A stretch of 37,113 nucleotides of DNA from Pirellula staleyi DSM 6068 (GCA_945900945.1 CAMDKL010000049.1:1-37113); one strand, 5' to 3'; shown: positions 1 to 9,140, counted from the stretch's first letter. Notes: generated by a model not told the origin, from the sequence alone. Numbers and translations: made by a program.

Positions 1-255
1 AGTGCGCTAAAGCAATTCGAAAAACGCCAGCGATATGAAAATCCACGATTCGAAACGACATTTAGCATTGCGGACAGATCCATTGTATCGCTAGCATTTC
101 TCGAACTGCTGTGGGTTCGTTGGTACGTTTTTATTGGCCGGTTGCCTTACGACATAAATCAAAGAGGTTTGACCCATTTGATTCTCACAATCTTGAACCA
201 CATTGGTTATAGAAGCATCGATAAAATGGACTGCCGCAACCAGAAATACCCCTAG
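1..255 (+). CDS. possible 3' end of a gene cut by the window edge
   Basis: Frame 1 is open from the first base to a TAG at 253-255, giving 84 residues with no start codon needed. The translation has a protein-like mix of charged and hydrophobic residues, including a hydrophobic stretch around residues 37-50 (FLELLWVRWYVFIG). No family was recognised. The open frame could be chance at this length. A palindrome 43 nt downstream (298-318) would fit a terminator for it. What is seen is only the open frame; that it is a gene is inference. Confidence 0.3.
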   Translation, partial: SALKQFEKRQRYENPRFETTFSIADRSIVSLAFLELLWVRWYVFIGRLPYDINQRGLTHLILTILNHIGYRSIDKMDCRNQKYP

Positions 256-297
256 TGCCTTGTCCAAGTCTCAGATTTGGGGATGGCGACAGTGTAG

Positions 298-336
298 AAC
301 GGCACTCCGTGCCGTTTTCCTCGGCACGGATTGCCG
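298..336. repeat. double palindrome, REP-like or terminator
   Basis: AACGGCAC (298-305) and GTGCCGTT (309-316) form a perfect 8-bp stem around a TCC loop, followed by TT. A second related palindrome follows at once: CGGCA (322-326) pairs with TGCCG (332-336). Two tandem palindromes sharing a CGGCAC core resemble REP/BIME elements. The first alone could also act as a short terminator for a gene ending at 255. No second copy of this exact core was seen elsewhere in the window. Confidence 0.45.
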
Positions 337-395
337 AACTACTCTTTGTTGCAACCCCACTTTTTAGTGTTGGATTCGCAAAATGAACTTTACCA

Positions 396-869
396 TTACG
401 CTTTTCCTCCAAGCGACCTTTGGGGCCAAAGTGTTCGATACTTTTTCTGGTATTTAATATTCTCCTCCTGCTCGATCAGTTTAGTTGCCAACGCTCAAAT
501 TTTTTCGTCCAGGGCTACATCGTATAGCTTGCGGAGACTTTCAATAATGTCGAACCGAATCAAAGTGCAATTGGGGTGCGTAACACAGTCGACGTACCAG
601 CCTTTCAATGCTGCCAGAACCTTCTTGCGATGTCTTTCTCCGACCCAAGCAACCTTCCACATTGACTGCAAAGCATGCCGAGCTGTCACAAAGCGTTCGT
701 CCTTAACAACATCGAAGAGCTTCGCGAAGTCCCGAAGTATTCGTTGCGAAGGATCGCTCTTGGCGAGATTGCACAGGACTTGAGCGGCGATAGAGCGATT
801 CCGGTTATTCTTGTGCGAAAGTTGCAAGAGCACAGGCTTTACTTCCGATTTCCCCTTTGTGCGAGCCAT
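396..869 (-). pseudogene. HEAT-repeat-like protein gene with an in-frame TGA
   Basis: The frame starts at ATG 869 behind a good ribosome site (GGGAG on the minus strand, about 6 nt upstream) and stops at TGA 495-497 after 124 residues. The product is basic and helical, with repeat-like helices resembling small HEAT/armadillo-type proteins of unknown role. Reading through the TGA gives 32 more codons in the same frame, to TAA at 396-398, including LIEQEENIKYQKKYRTLW. From memory this matches the conserved C-terminus of this family, which ends with a KYRKKYATLW-like motif. The TGA sits where a CGA arginine codon would fit, so one C-to-T change explains it. The product is either truncated or a recent pseudogene. 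The gene lies 75 bp downstream of the topoisomerase B gene and could share its transcript. Confidence 0.6.
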
Positions 870-944
870 ACCTCTCCCTTGGTGTTTTTGAGCGATTTGG
901 ATAAGGTTGCCACAGGTGTCATCTAAGACAGCAGTCGTTACGGG

Positions 945-2858
945 TCACACGTCAATCTCTTGAGCTTCCTCGGCTCTGTCCATGATGAAGCGAAATCGAG
1001 CCGAGGCGTCTCGGCCCATGAGATCGTTCATGATTCGGTCCGTCTCCAATTGGTCATCGATCTCGACTCGCAGGACACGGCGCGTGGCCGGATTCAGCGT
1101 GGTGTCCCATAAGTCCTTTTGCATCATTTCGCCAAGTCCTTTAAAACGCGTTATCTCAGGCTTACCTCGTTTGCCATGCGTCGCCAGAATCCGTTCGCGA
1201 TCTTTCTCGTCTGCAGCCCAATAGCGTTCTTTGCCAATGTCGATTCGAAACAGGGGTGGGACCGAAATGTAAACACGCCCGTCGTTGATCAGCGGTAACA
1301 TATGTCGATAGAAAAACGTCAACAAGAGCGTTGTGATGTGGTGGCCGTCGGAGTCCGCATCCGCTAAGAGAATGATTCGTTCATACCGAATTCTGCCGAC
1401 ATCAATACCCTTTCCAATTCCGCAACCGAGCGCGGTCACCAGATCTTGGATCTCTTTGTTTTCAAGAACTTTTGATAGCGCCAGCGATTCCGTGTTGAGG
1501 ACTTTACCTCGCAACGGCAATACAGCTTGAAAATTCCGATCGCGACCTTGCTTTGCTGTCCCGCCTGCCGAATCGCCTTCTACGATAAAGAGTTCGGATT
1601 TGCCTCGCCCAGAGGAAAGGCAATCGCTGAGTTTGCCAGGTAGCATCGCGCGAGATGTACTCGATTTGCGTGAAACCGATTCCGAAGCGGCCCGTGAGGC
1701 GGCCCTGGCTCTAGAAGAAGCGATAATGCGAGCAACCACTGATTCAGCCACGGTACGATTGCTGTTCATCCATTGTTCGAGGGCAGCACGTATAGCACTA
1801 TCGACGGAGGACTGGAGTTCAGGGTTGTTGAGTCGTTCCTTGGTCTGGCCTTGGAACTGCGGCTCGGCAATGAAGACAGAAAGAATTGCCACTAAGCCCT
1901 CGCGGATATCTTCGTGTCCTACTTTGACACCTCTAGGAATCAAATTGTGGGTCTCAAAAAAATTGCGAACAGCCTTGCCAAGCCCAGCGCGAAAGCCGTT
2001 CTCATGTGTTCCGCCGTTGGCAGTTGGAATTCCATTGCAATACGAACGCACATGTTCGTCGGTCGACTCTGTCCATTGGAGTGCGATTTCGATCCGTTCA
2101 TCACCTTCCTTGCGAACGGTGAAAGGAGCGTCATGAATGGAGCGGGCGTTGCGTTGTACGAGAACTTTGGCCAGGTAATCGACGATGCCTTGTTCGTGAA
2201 TGAAGTTGTCCTTTTTGCCAGTAGTCTCGTCCGCAAACTGGATTCGAACGCCGCGGTGCAAGAAGCTCGTGATCTCAAGCCGTTGCCGAATCGTTTCAGC
2301 GTCGAAGTCTGTCTTAGGAAATATCGTTGGGTCGGGAGTGAAGGTAATCGTGGTACCCGTTCCTCGAACAGCGACAGTCCCTTTTTGCAATTTTGAAGTC
2401 GCTTTGCCTTGAGCGAACTCCATCTTGTACTGCACCCCATCGCGTCGAACGATAGCGATCAGCTCTTTAGAAAGAGCATTGACTACCGATGCACCGACAC
2501 CGTGGAGTCCACCTGACGTTTTGTAGTTCTTGCCTTCGAACTTTCCGCCAGCGTGAAGTACCGTCAAAACGACTTCGAGCGCACTCTTGCCTGTCTTGGC
2601 GTGTTTATCCACTGGAATTCCACGCCCGTTGTCGGTAACAGTCACGGTGTGGCCGTTTTTGTGCAGGGTCACGATGATCTCGCTAGCGTAACCGTTCATG
2701 GCTTCGTCCACCGAGTTGTCTAAAATCTCCCAAACCAAGTGATGGAGGCCTGCGGAACTAACGCTACCAATATACATACCAGGTCGCTTTCGAACTGGTT
2801 CAAGGCCTTCGAGAGATACGATGTCGGAAGCGGTATAGGAAGGGGAAGCAGTGCTCAT
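945..2858 (-). CDS. gyrB: type IIA DNA topoisomerase, B subunit (GyrB/ParE type)
   Basis: This is the ATPase and TOPRIM subunit of a type II topoisomerase, 637 residues, close to the ParE/short GyrB length. The GHKL ATPase motifs are intact: EILDNSVDEA at 44-53, DNGRGIP at 76-82, GGLHGVGAS at 116-124, and the transducer lysine in QTK at 338-340. The TOPRIM domain has VEGDSAGG at 426-433 and the metal-binding ADADSDG at 499-505. The C-terminal RFKGLGEM is at 571-578. It lies 96 bp downstream of the A-subunit gene on the same strand, so the two probably form one enzyme. No clear Shine-Dalgarno was seen at this ATG. Whether the pair works as gyrase or topoisomerase IV cannot be settled from the B subunit, so the symbol is provisional; parE is the alternative. 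Confidence 0.95.
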   Translation of the reverse strand: MSTASPSYTASDIVSLEGLEPVRKRPGMYIGSVSSAGLHHLVWEILDNSVDEAMNGYASEIIVTLHKNGHTVTVTDNGRGIPVDKHAKTGKSALEVVLTVLHAGGKFEGKNYKTSGGLHGVGASVVNALSKELIAIVRRDGVQYKMEFAQGKATSKLQKGTVAVRGTGTTITFTPDPTIFPKTDFDAETIRQRLEITSFLHRGVRIQFADETTGKKDNFIHEQGIVDYLAKVLVQRNARSIHDAPFTVRKEGDERIEIALQWTESTDEHVRSYCNGIPTANGGTHENGFRAGLGKAVRNFFETHNLIPRGVKVGHEDIREGLVAILSVFIAEPQFQGQTKERLNNPELQSSVDSAIRAALEQWMNSNRTVAESVVARIIASSRARAASRAASESVSRKSSTSRAMLPGKLSDCLSSGRGKSELFIVEGDSAGGTAKQGRDRNFQAVLPLRGKVLNTESLALSKVLENKEIQDLVTALGCGIGKGIDVGRIRYERIILLADADSDGHHITTLLLTFFYRHMLPLINDGRVYISVPPLFRIDIGKERYWAADEKDRERILATHGKRGKPEITRFKGLGEMMQKDLWDTTLNPATRRVLRVEIDDQLETDRIMNDLMGRDASARFRFIMDRAEEAQEIDV

Positions 2859-2954
2859 GGTTCGATTCGCTTTGATTGATTAGGGTCGACCGATCTGCGG
2901 TCGTTTCGTTCGTACGTTATGACTGTGGAGCGTTCGGCCGATTTGGGTTCAATA

Positions 2955-5435
2955 TTACGCTGGTTCGAGTGGGTCCGGGGTTTTGACTGGCTCGCTAATG
3001 ATCGCCGATATCTTTCCATTCTTTTGAATTTCGAGCCCACGGCCACCGCGTGAAGTGACTCGGTACTTGGCTGTAGAAATGGTTTTCTGAGCGCCGCGGT
3101 TTGTTTCCACGACGAGCAAATCGCGATCTGCAGCCGACGCTTTGAAACCAAGCACCCTATCGGTCTTGGCAACCTTGATCAACGTAACACCCTTGCCAGC
3201 CCCAGACAGATAGTTGATTTCAACGGCCGGACAAACCATGGCTCGACAATCGGCCGTAATTGCAAGAATGGTTTCGGTTCCGTGTACCGCTTCGACTCCG
3301 ATCACTTCGTGTTCTGGAGCAACACGTGCAAAACGTCGTCCGTTGCGCGTTGAGGGTTCGACGAATTGATCGAGTCCGAACCGCATTGCGAACCCGTTGC
3401 TTGTGGCGGCAAATCCGTGAACCTCAGGGCTGTCATTCGGCTTCTTCGGGTTCTCTTGGATATTTCCGATGACGCGAGGGTCGAGTGACATAACCGAAAC
3501 GATCCGCTCTCCGTCCTTCATCTTGAACAGTTTCTGGACGGGTTCGCCATGTCCAGTCGAGGCGGGGATATCGATCAGTCGAGCGGTATAGCAGACACCG
3601 AACGACGAAAAGAATGCAAGTGTCGCACGGGTGGAGCCAGCTACGACATCCAGTACCGTATCCCCCTCGCGCAAGCGGCTCTTTCCAGGATCAGCGATTT
3701 GCTTTTGACGTTTGACCCAGCCCTCCATCGTCAGCATGACATGGCAGTCTTCGTCAATGATAAAGTCCTTTTCGTCGAACTCCGGCTCCTCCTCAATGGT
3801 AATGATCTCGGTCCGACGAACGCCCTCTTTCGTCTTGGCGTACTTACCGATGATGGCTTCTATTTCTTCTCGCACGATTCGCCAACGACCTGAATTGTTC
3901 GTGTCGTCCGTACTCTCTTTCAGCAGTTTCTGAATTTCGCGAGCTCGCTTTTGTTTGGCCTTAAGTTCTTCGTCGATCAAGTTGATTTCTAAACGAGCGA
4001 GTCGATACAGTTTCAATTCGAGAATCGCATCGGTCTGTTCCGCGTCCAAGCCACCTTTGTTGGCTGGAAAGCGTAGCATGATCTTTTCCGCAGCATCCGA
4101 CTTGCCATCGGATTTGCGAATGATGCGAATGATTTCGTCCAACGCATCATAAATCAACACAAAGCCTTCAAGGAGATGAATTCGGCGCAGCAAGGCGGCG
4201 AGTTCGTGCTCAAGCCGCTTGGTAACAATCTCCAATCTAAATTTGAGAAAGAACCAAAGAATTTCCTTCAAACCTAAACGGCTGGGGGCACCAACCTCAG
4301 GGTTCTCGGTCGGCACCAAGCAAGTCATGTTGACAGCGAAGTTCGTTTGCAATGGCGTGTGCTTGTACAAGTAAGCAAGTACTTTGGCTTCGTCCGCATC
4401 TTTTCTAAGTTGGAGATCGATTCGAATATCTTCGGTCGATAGATCGCGAACATCCTCCAACAATGGCATCTTGCCACCAATGACAATATCCGCGATGCGC
4501 TCAACGAGCACTGATTTGTTCACACCGTAGGGGATGGAGGTAATATGCAATAATTTACCTGTCTTGGAGTCACCACCCGATACTGTGGTCCCTCGGATTT
4601 TGAGCGACCCCTGTCCGGTTCGGTAGATCTCTCGCAGCTCTTCTTTGGAGTTAATCAACTGGCCGCCTGTCGGAAAGTCAGGGCCGTTGACGGCATCGTT
4701 GGCTACCAATTGGTAGTCCTTGATTTCGGGGTCAGCCAGCAGCTTTAGGAGCGCGCGGCATACTTCTCCCAAATTGTGTGGAGGGATGTTTGTCGCCATG
4801 CCAACCGCGATGCCGGTTGCACCGTTGACAAGCAGATTCGGTACGCGACTTGGAAGAACAACGGGTTCCTGACGAGTCCCGTCGTAGTTGGCTTTGAAGT
4901 GAACCGTGCCACTGCTTAGGTCGGTCAGCACCTCGGTGGCGACAGCGGACAATCGGCATTCGGTGTATCGCATTGCAGCCGCATTATCGCCGTCGATCGA
5001 GCCGAAATTCCCACTTCCATCGACGAGCGGCATTCGCAGCGAAAACGATTGAGCCATTCGCACGAGGGCGTCGTAGATCGACGAATCACCATGCGGGTGG
5101 TAATTCCCCATAACGTCGCCGACGACTTTGGCGCACTTGCGGTGCTTGCTGGTGAAGTCCAACCCCTGCTGGTCCATCGTGTACATGATTCGGCGTTGAA
5201 CCGGCTTCAGACCGTCTCGTACGTCTGGCAACGCTCGACTGGTAATGACAGATAGTGAATAGTTGAGATATCGGACTTGAGCTGCGTCCCGAAGCGATAC
5301 CCCTGTTATTCCGTTGCTTTCGTCATCGAACGATAACTCCTGCTGGTTTGGCCGTTTGCGTTTCGGCTTTTGGCTTTCTGGCAAATCCTCATTGGAAGTG
5401 TCCTCGTTGCTATCCGGTCTAGGGCGCTTGGCCAT
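2955..5435 (-). CDS. gyrA: type IIA DNA topoisomerase, A subunit (GyrA/ParC type)
   Basis: This is the DNA-cleaving subunit, 826 residues. After a charged, probably disordered tail (1-45) comes the winged-helix/tower domain with [17 protein letters not shown] at 111-127 and the catalytic tyrosine Y157 in AAMRYTE. The quinolone-site positions equivalent to E. coli GyrA S83 and D87 are S118 and D122, the sensitive type. The C-terminal domain has the repeated beta-blade pattern, but the first blade lacks a QRRGGRG GyrA box. A related SRGGRG occurs only at 795-800, near the last blade. That leaves gyrase versus topoisomerase IV open, and the symbol is provisional. ATG 5435 is preceded by GGGAGG at about 11 nt and AAGG immediately before it. 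The B-subunit gene follows. Confidence 0.95.
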   Translation of the reverse strand: MAKRPRPDSNEDTSNEDLPESQKPKRKRPNQQELSFDDESNGITGVSLRDAAQVRYLNYSLSVITSRALPDVRDGLKPVQRRIMYTMDQQGLDFTSKHRKCAKVVGDVMGNYHPHGDSSIYDALVRMAQSFSLRMPLVDGSGNFGSIDGDNAAAMRYTECRLSAVATEVLTDLSSGTVHFKANYDGTRQEPVVLPSRVPNLLVNGATGIAVGMATNIPPHNLGEVCRALLKLLADPEIKDYQLVANDAVNGPDFPTGGQLINSKEELREIYRTGQGSLKIRGTTVSGGDSKTGKLLHITSIPYGVNKSVLVERIADIVIGGKMPLLEDVRDLSTEDIRIDLQLRKDADEAKVLAYLYKHTPLQTNFAVNMTCLVPTENPEVGAPSRLGLKEILWFFLKFRLEIVTKRLEHELAALLRRIHLLEGFVLIYDALDEIIRIIRKSDGKSDAAEKIMLRFPANKGGLDAEQTDAILELKLYRLARLEINLIDEELKAKQKRAREIQKLLKESTDDTNNSGRWRIVREEIEAIIGKYAKTKEGVRRTEIITIEEEPEFDEKDFIIDEDCHVMLTMEGWVKRQKQIADPGKSRLREGDTVLDVVAGSTRATLAFFSSFGVCYTARLIDIPASTGHGEPVQKLFKMKDGERIVSVMSLDPRVIGNIQENPKKPNDSPEVHGFAATSNGFAMRFGLDQFVEPSTRNGRRFARVAPEHEVIGVEAVHGTETILAITADCRAMVCPAVEINYLSGAGKGVTLIKVAKTDRVLGFKASAADRDLLVVETNRGAQKTISTAKYRVTSRGGRGLEIQKNGKISAIISEPVKTPDPLEPA

Positions 5436-5773
5436 CCTTGTAGTTCCTCCCTGATTCTTGACGTAAAAAGCTCGATGATTGGAAAAGTTAAACTATATCG
5501 GCAAGTAGGTCTACGCGAATTTTGCAGCATAGCATCGGAATCTCGCAGCGAGGACAAGTTCGGCTGGTTTGAGGAGACCTCGGCACTTTCCCAGGACAGG
5601 ACGGTACGGCTAGAACTTTCGTTACGTCTGTTGCTCTCGTTTCGATTGGACCGCTCATTGGGATTCGCAAACCTTGCAGCCACCTTTACCTGATTTTCTG
5701 CTTTGTAAATTGCCGACTGATACCCGGTGGGGGAAGATGAATCAGGATAGGAAAATTCGCTAAGGAGTGCAAA
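5436..5773. other. intergenic region between divergent genes
   Basis: This 338-bp gap separates the minus-strand topoisomerase operon from the plus-strand secreted-protein genes and must hold promoters for both. I could not pick out a convincing -35/-10 pair in either direction. A ribosome-binding site AAGGAG (5762-5767) lies 6 nt before the ATG at 5774. The open frames across this gap overlap each other and have no protein-like features. Confidence 0.5.
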
Positions 5774-6244
5774 ATGCGGCAACTACGGAAATACAAATCA
5801 ACGTTCTTGATGACCTTGGGGTTGGGTTTTGCAGCAGTGAGCGGTAATTCGCTCTTTGCACAGTGCTCCAATTGCGGTGGCGGAACAACCATGGCAGGCT
5901 CTTATACGCCTGCCAGCATGGGCTCGGGTGGCATGGACAGCTATGCCAATCTTCTCGGCAAAGGTACGCAACCTCTATTCGATAATTACTTCACCCGAGG
6001 CAATGCCAACTCCGCCGAAGCGGGATTGTACATGTCTCCAATCGGAGTACCCGGTTGGGTTGGTCACTCGTACAACACGTATCAGCCACTTTACCCACAT
6101 CAATTCCTGTACCAACACCATGACCGATATCACTCATATTATGATGACGGTCGAGGTTTGAATCGAACTCATGCCAGTTACTACGCACCACCCGTTCGTA
6201 CAGCAGGCAAGAGAGTTTACAAGATGCTCGAGATCCCTCGATAG
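5774..6244 (+). CDS. small secreted Tyr/His-rich protein
   Basis: 156 residues beginning with a signal peptide: basic MRQLRKYK, a hydrophobic core, and a likely cut after SLFA (about residue 29). The mature protein starts QCSNCGGG, a CxxC pair, then has Gly/Ser-rich and Tyr/His-rich segments such as YQHHDRYHSYYDDGRG near 112-127. From memory it resembles a conserved planctomycete secreted family of unknown function. The start is fixed by AAGGAG 6 nt upstream. The next gene, 118 bp downstream on the same strand, encodes another small secreted protein, so the two may act together outside the cytoplasm. No catalytic motif was seen. The CxxC could bind metal or form a disulfide; this is speculation. 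Confidence 0.75.
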   Translation: MRQLRKYKSTFLMTLGLGFAAVSGNSLFAQCSNCGGGTTMAGSYTPASMGSGGMDSYANLLGKGTQPLFDNYFTRGNANSAEAGLYMSPIGVPGWVGHSYNTYQPLYPHQFLYQHHDRYHSYYDDGRGLNRTHASYYAPPVRTAGKRVYKMLEIPR

Positions 6245-6362
6245 TCTTGTCAAAAAAATCTTAGGCTGAGTCGGAGACCAGTCAAACCAAAATAGGAGCG
6301 GTGCTGGGGGATGGATCGTCCAACATTGGCTAAAAGCTCACTGGTTTTAAGGACTCAATTTC

Positions 6363-6800
6363 ATGTTTCGATGTACGTATACGGCAGCAATAGCTCTGGC
6401 TGTTGCTGTATCACTTGGTTCGATTGCTGAAGCTCAACATTTCGGTGGTCGGGTTTATCACGGCGGCAACACCGAAGGGATCGGCAATCGACTGGGCTGG
6501 GCATCCATGTCCTCGGTTGGAGATTACTGGGCGCGCAACCAGTCCATGCAAAAACCATGGCATGGTGAATACTACTATCTGAAGACTGGTCAACCTACAG
6601 CGTTGATCGTACCTCCCACAGTGACAATGCAATCCAATCACTCTTGGGGCGTTTCGCAGAACACCATGACCCCCGTCTATCACCAATTCGGGGGCAATGC
6701 TCCAACCGGTGGTGGTGGGGGGATATTTAAAGCGACACCCTACGCGCCAAGCCATAGCAATCAGTTCGGCGTCTATCCCGTTCGCGGTCCCTGGAACTAA
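6363..6800 (+). CDS. small secreted Gly/Tyr-rich protein
   Basis: 145 residues with a signal peptide ending in IAEA|QH (about residue 24). The mature part has QPTALIVPPTVTMQSNHSWG in the middle, a GGGGG run (about residues 118-122) and ends QFGVYPVRGPWN. From memory, the VYPVRGPW-type ending recurs in planctomycete secreted proteins of unknown function. AAGGA (6349-6353) lies 9 nt before the ATG. It follows the other secreted-protein gene and is followed by a hairpin terminator at 6916-6951, so the two probably form one transcript. No transmembrane segment beyond the signal peptide and no enzymatic motif were found. Confidence 0.75.
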   Translation: MFRCTYTAAIALAVAVSLGSIAEAQHFGGRVYHGGNTEGIGNRLGWASMSSVGDYWARNQSMQKPWHGEYYYLKTGQPTALIVPPTVTMQSNHSWGVSQNTMTPVYHQFGGNAPTGGGGGIFKATPYAPSHSNQFGVYPVRGPWN

Positions 6801-6915
6801 AGTTACGCTCCATTGCTTGAAACATGTTTAACCGGCGAAGCCGCTTGATCAAGTAGTTCGCCTCCTCTGCCCAGTTCCTCGTCCCACGACGGCAGTTAAA
6901 AGAGAATACAATTCC

Positions 6916-6951
6916 AACAGCCAGTCTGGTTTCAGGCTGGCTGTTTTCGTT
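6916..6951 (+). terminator. rho-independent terminator of the secreted-protein pair
   Basis: AACAGCCAG (6916-6924) and CTGGCTGTT (6937-6945) pair perfectly. The inner CTG/CAG can extend the stem past one mismatch. The stem is followed by TTTTCGTTTC. It lies 115 bp after the end of the second secreted-protein gene. Confidence 0.7.
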
Positions 6952-7214
6952 TCACGCATTCCCAAGCCGGAGCTCAACGCCGTGAACGCCTTTTTGGAGT
7001 CTGATTGTCCGGTTCAGGCTTGACCCGACCGGACACCGCTTTGGCGTTCTAGATATGGGGATCGCAAATCAAACAGATCAGCCCCGCAATGGGCAGCGGT
7101 CGATGCTTGGTACACCAAAGCAGGGTTACGCGGGAACGACCCCCCACATAACCCAACGACTTCTTTGCGGAAATCGTTCACGGCGTTGAGCTCTAGCTTG
7201 GGAACGAGTGAAAC
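6949..7214. repeat. 266-bp element with 40-nt inverted repeats, MITE-like
   Basis: The 40 nt at 6949-6988 and the reverse complement of 7175-7214 match at 36 of 40 positions. The last 19 nt of each arm, starting GAGCTCAACG, are identical. The arms enclose about 186 bp holding a smaller hairpin, GTCCGGT (7007-7013) with ACCGGAC (7028-7034). No transposase frame lies inside; the minus-strand open frame across it reads SLVPKLEL and looks like repeat-derived translation. The element fits a non-autonomous palindromic element inserted between the terminator and the amidase promoter. Flanking target duplications were not evident. Confidence 0.6.
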
Positions 7215-7284
7215 GAGCGCTTGTTTATGCATCGTCATGATCAGACACTATAATGACCTCGCTAACTGGAGATCAACCATCAAC

Positions 7285-9039
7285 ATGTGGAAATGGGACA
7301 TGGGAAATAGTACATCGGAAATGAATATTCCAACTAACCGTCGCGTCTGGATGGTGCAGCTCAGCGCACTGGGAATCGGCTCTGTTGCATTCCAACGCGC
7401 GCTTGCGAACAATGCGAGTGCAACTGGAACCATTACGCCTCAGATGATCAACGATGCACAATGGATTGCGGAAATCGAACTGACCGATCTGGAAAAGGAT
7501 CTACTTTGCAAGCAACTTCAGGATCAAACCGAAAATGAGCGGAAGTTGCGAGAGTTGAATTTGGATGCGGACACTGGGCCTGCCATGGCTTTTTTGCCAC
7601 ACTTCTTTGCTGAAAATCTACCCGAGGATCTTTTGGAGAGAAAGAGTACGGCGAAAAGGCTAACCGAACGCACGATCGATTCCTCTTGGTCCGACCGAGC
7701 CAAACAAATTGACGACAGCAACTTGGACTGGCAAGACGAGTTAGCCATTGCTGCGTCCGGCATCGTCGAACAAGCAGCAGCGCTCCGCTCAGGAAGGATT
7801 ACCAGTCAGCGCTTAACCGAATTGTACCTTGGTCGGCTGAAAAAATTTGACCCGATCTTGCGTTGCGTGGTTACCCTTACCGAAAAACTTGCGATGCAAC
7901 AAGCGATGCAAGCGGACCAAGAGCTAAAGGATGGTAAGGATCGCGGATTGTTGCACGGTATCCCATGGGGTGCCAAGGACATCATTGCCGTGCCCCCGTT
8001 TCCGACCACTTGGGGAGCCAAGCCCTATCGAGACACGGTGCGTCCGAATCTAGCCACTGTCGTCAGCCTCCTAAATGATGCTGGCGCCGTCATGTTGGGC
8101 AAGCTTGCTGTTGGAACTTTGGCAATGGGTGACATAGGGTACGATGCGACCACAAAGAATCCATGGAACGTCAAACAAGGAAGCTCGGGTTCGTCGGCAG
8201 GAAGCTGTTCTGCAGTAGCTGCCGGATTGTGTACCTTTGCATTGGGCAGTGAAACGCTTGGGAGTATCGTGTCTCCGGCTCGCCGTTGTCGAGTCATGGG
8301 CTTGAGGCCGTCGTTTGGCAGAGTCAGTCGATACGGATGCATGACGTTGGCCTGGAGCATGGACAAAATTGGACCGATCGCGAGGCACGCCGTCGATTGC
8401 GGGATCATATTGAGCGCAATCCAGGGAACCGATGGAATGGACCCAACCGTCGTTGACCGGCCACTCACTTGGCCCACTCAGTTTGACGTAAAGAAACTTC
8501 GTGTCGGGTACGTAGAATCGCAATTGTCTGACAACGAGCGATTCGTGTTCGATCAACTTCAGCGCGATGGGGCGAGAATGGTACCAATGGAGTTTCCGAA
8601 AACGATTCCACAAGAAGCCCTCATGGTGGGCTTGGATGTTGAATCGGCAGCCATGCACGATTCACTCTTTCGAACAGCAGAATCGGATGGCGACATGGGG
8701 CTTTGGGGGCCTTCCTTTCGCAAATCGCAGTTCGCGAGAGGCATCCATTACATCCAAAGCATGCGTGCAAGGACAATGTTGATTCAAGAAACAGAGCGCG
8801 TTTTGAGGAAAGTCGACATTTTGCTCGGCAGCGATGATCTCGTGCGTACTAACTTGTCTGGCCACCCCAGTATGATCGTTAGGTTTGGTTCCCAGGAACT
8901 TACACCGGTTGCGATGGCGCCACGTACGATCAAACTGACGGCAAAGTATTTTGGTGACGCATGGCTCGTTGCGGTAGCAGATTACATCGAGCGGAAGTTG
9001 CCTGCACAACCGGCTTTGCCAGTCGATCTGGCTGGGTAA
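7285..9039 (+). CDS. exported amidase-signature family protein
   Basis: 584 residues from this start. It belongs to the amidase-signature (GatA/FAAH-like) serine hydrolases, which cleave C-N amide bonds with a Ser-Ser-Lys triad. Numbered from this ATG, the triad is K231 (WGAKD), S303 (GSSAGS) and S327 (ETLGSIV); all are present. The N-terminus has NRRVWMVQLSALGIGS followed by FQRALA, a twin-arginine-like signal, so the enzyme is probably exported folded. An insert of about 170 residues separates the signal from the core. The start is uncertain: in-frame ATGs exist at 7285, 7300 and 7321. GGAGA (7268-7272) and a TATAAT (7249-7254) favour 7285. A longer frame from 7165 would run through the inverted-repeat element and is unlikely. 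The substrate is unknown; it is not tRNA-dependent GatA, given the export signal and lone position. Confidence 0.85.
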   Translation: MWKWDMGNSTSEMNIPTNRRVWMVQLSALGIGSVAFQRALANNASATGTITPQMINDAQWIAEIELTDLEKDLLCKQLQDQTENERKLRELNLDADTGPAMAFLPHFFAENLPEDLLERKSTAKRLTERTIDSSWSDRAKQIDDSNLDWQDELAIAASGIVEQAAALRSGRITSQRLTELYLGRLKKFDPILRCVVTLTEKLAMQQAMQADQELKDGKDRGLLHGIPWGAKDIIAVPPFPTTWGAKPYRDTVRPNLATVVSLLNDAGAVMLGKLAVGTLAMGDIGYDATTKNPWNVKQGSSGSSAGSCSAVAAGLCTFALGSETLGSIVSPARRCRVMGLRPSFGRVSRYGCMTLAWSMDKIGPIARHAVDCGIILSAIQGTDGMDPTVVDRPLTWPTQFDVKKLRVGYVESQLSDNERFVFDQLQRDGARMVPMEFPKTIPQEALMVGLDVESAAMHDSLFRTAESDGDMGLWGPSFRKSQFARGIHYIQSMRARTMLIQETERVLRKVDILLGSDDLVRTNLSGHPSMIVRFGSQELTPVAMAPRTIKLTAKYFGDAWLVAVADYIERKLPAQPALPVDLAG

Positions 9040-9140
9040 GCATGCTGCGTCGTGTTTAACCCGCTGTGCGGCTAGTGGACGATACCACGTATCCATCCAG
9101 AGGGACAGAAGACGATGCCGGACCGTTTTCCTGCCTCCCG

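Noticed and set aside
495-497. TGA as a possible selenocysteine codon
   Set aside because: The family is not a redox enzyme, no selenocysteine-insertion hairpin was recognised downstream, and an Arg-to-stop mutation is simpler.
5306-5782. 158-codon minus-strand frame over the topoisomerase start and its upstream gap
   Set aside because: It overlaps the A-subunit gene in another frame and the RBS of the secreted-protein gene, and has no protein-like features.
7014-7238. 75-codon minus-strand frame inside the inverted-repeat element
   Set aside because: It is made of the repeat itself (SLVPKLEL-type translation) and lacks a ribosome site.
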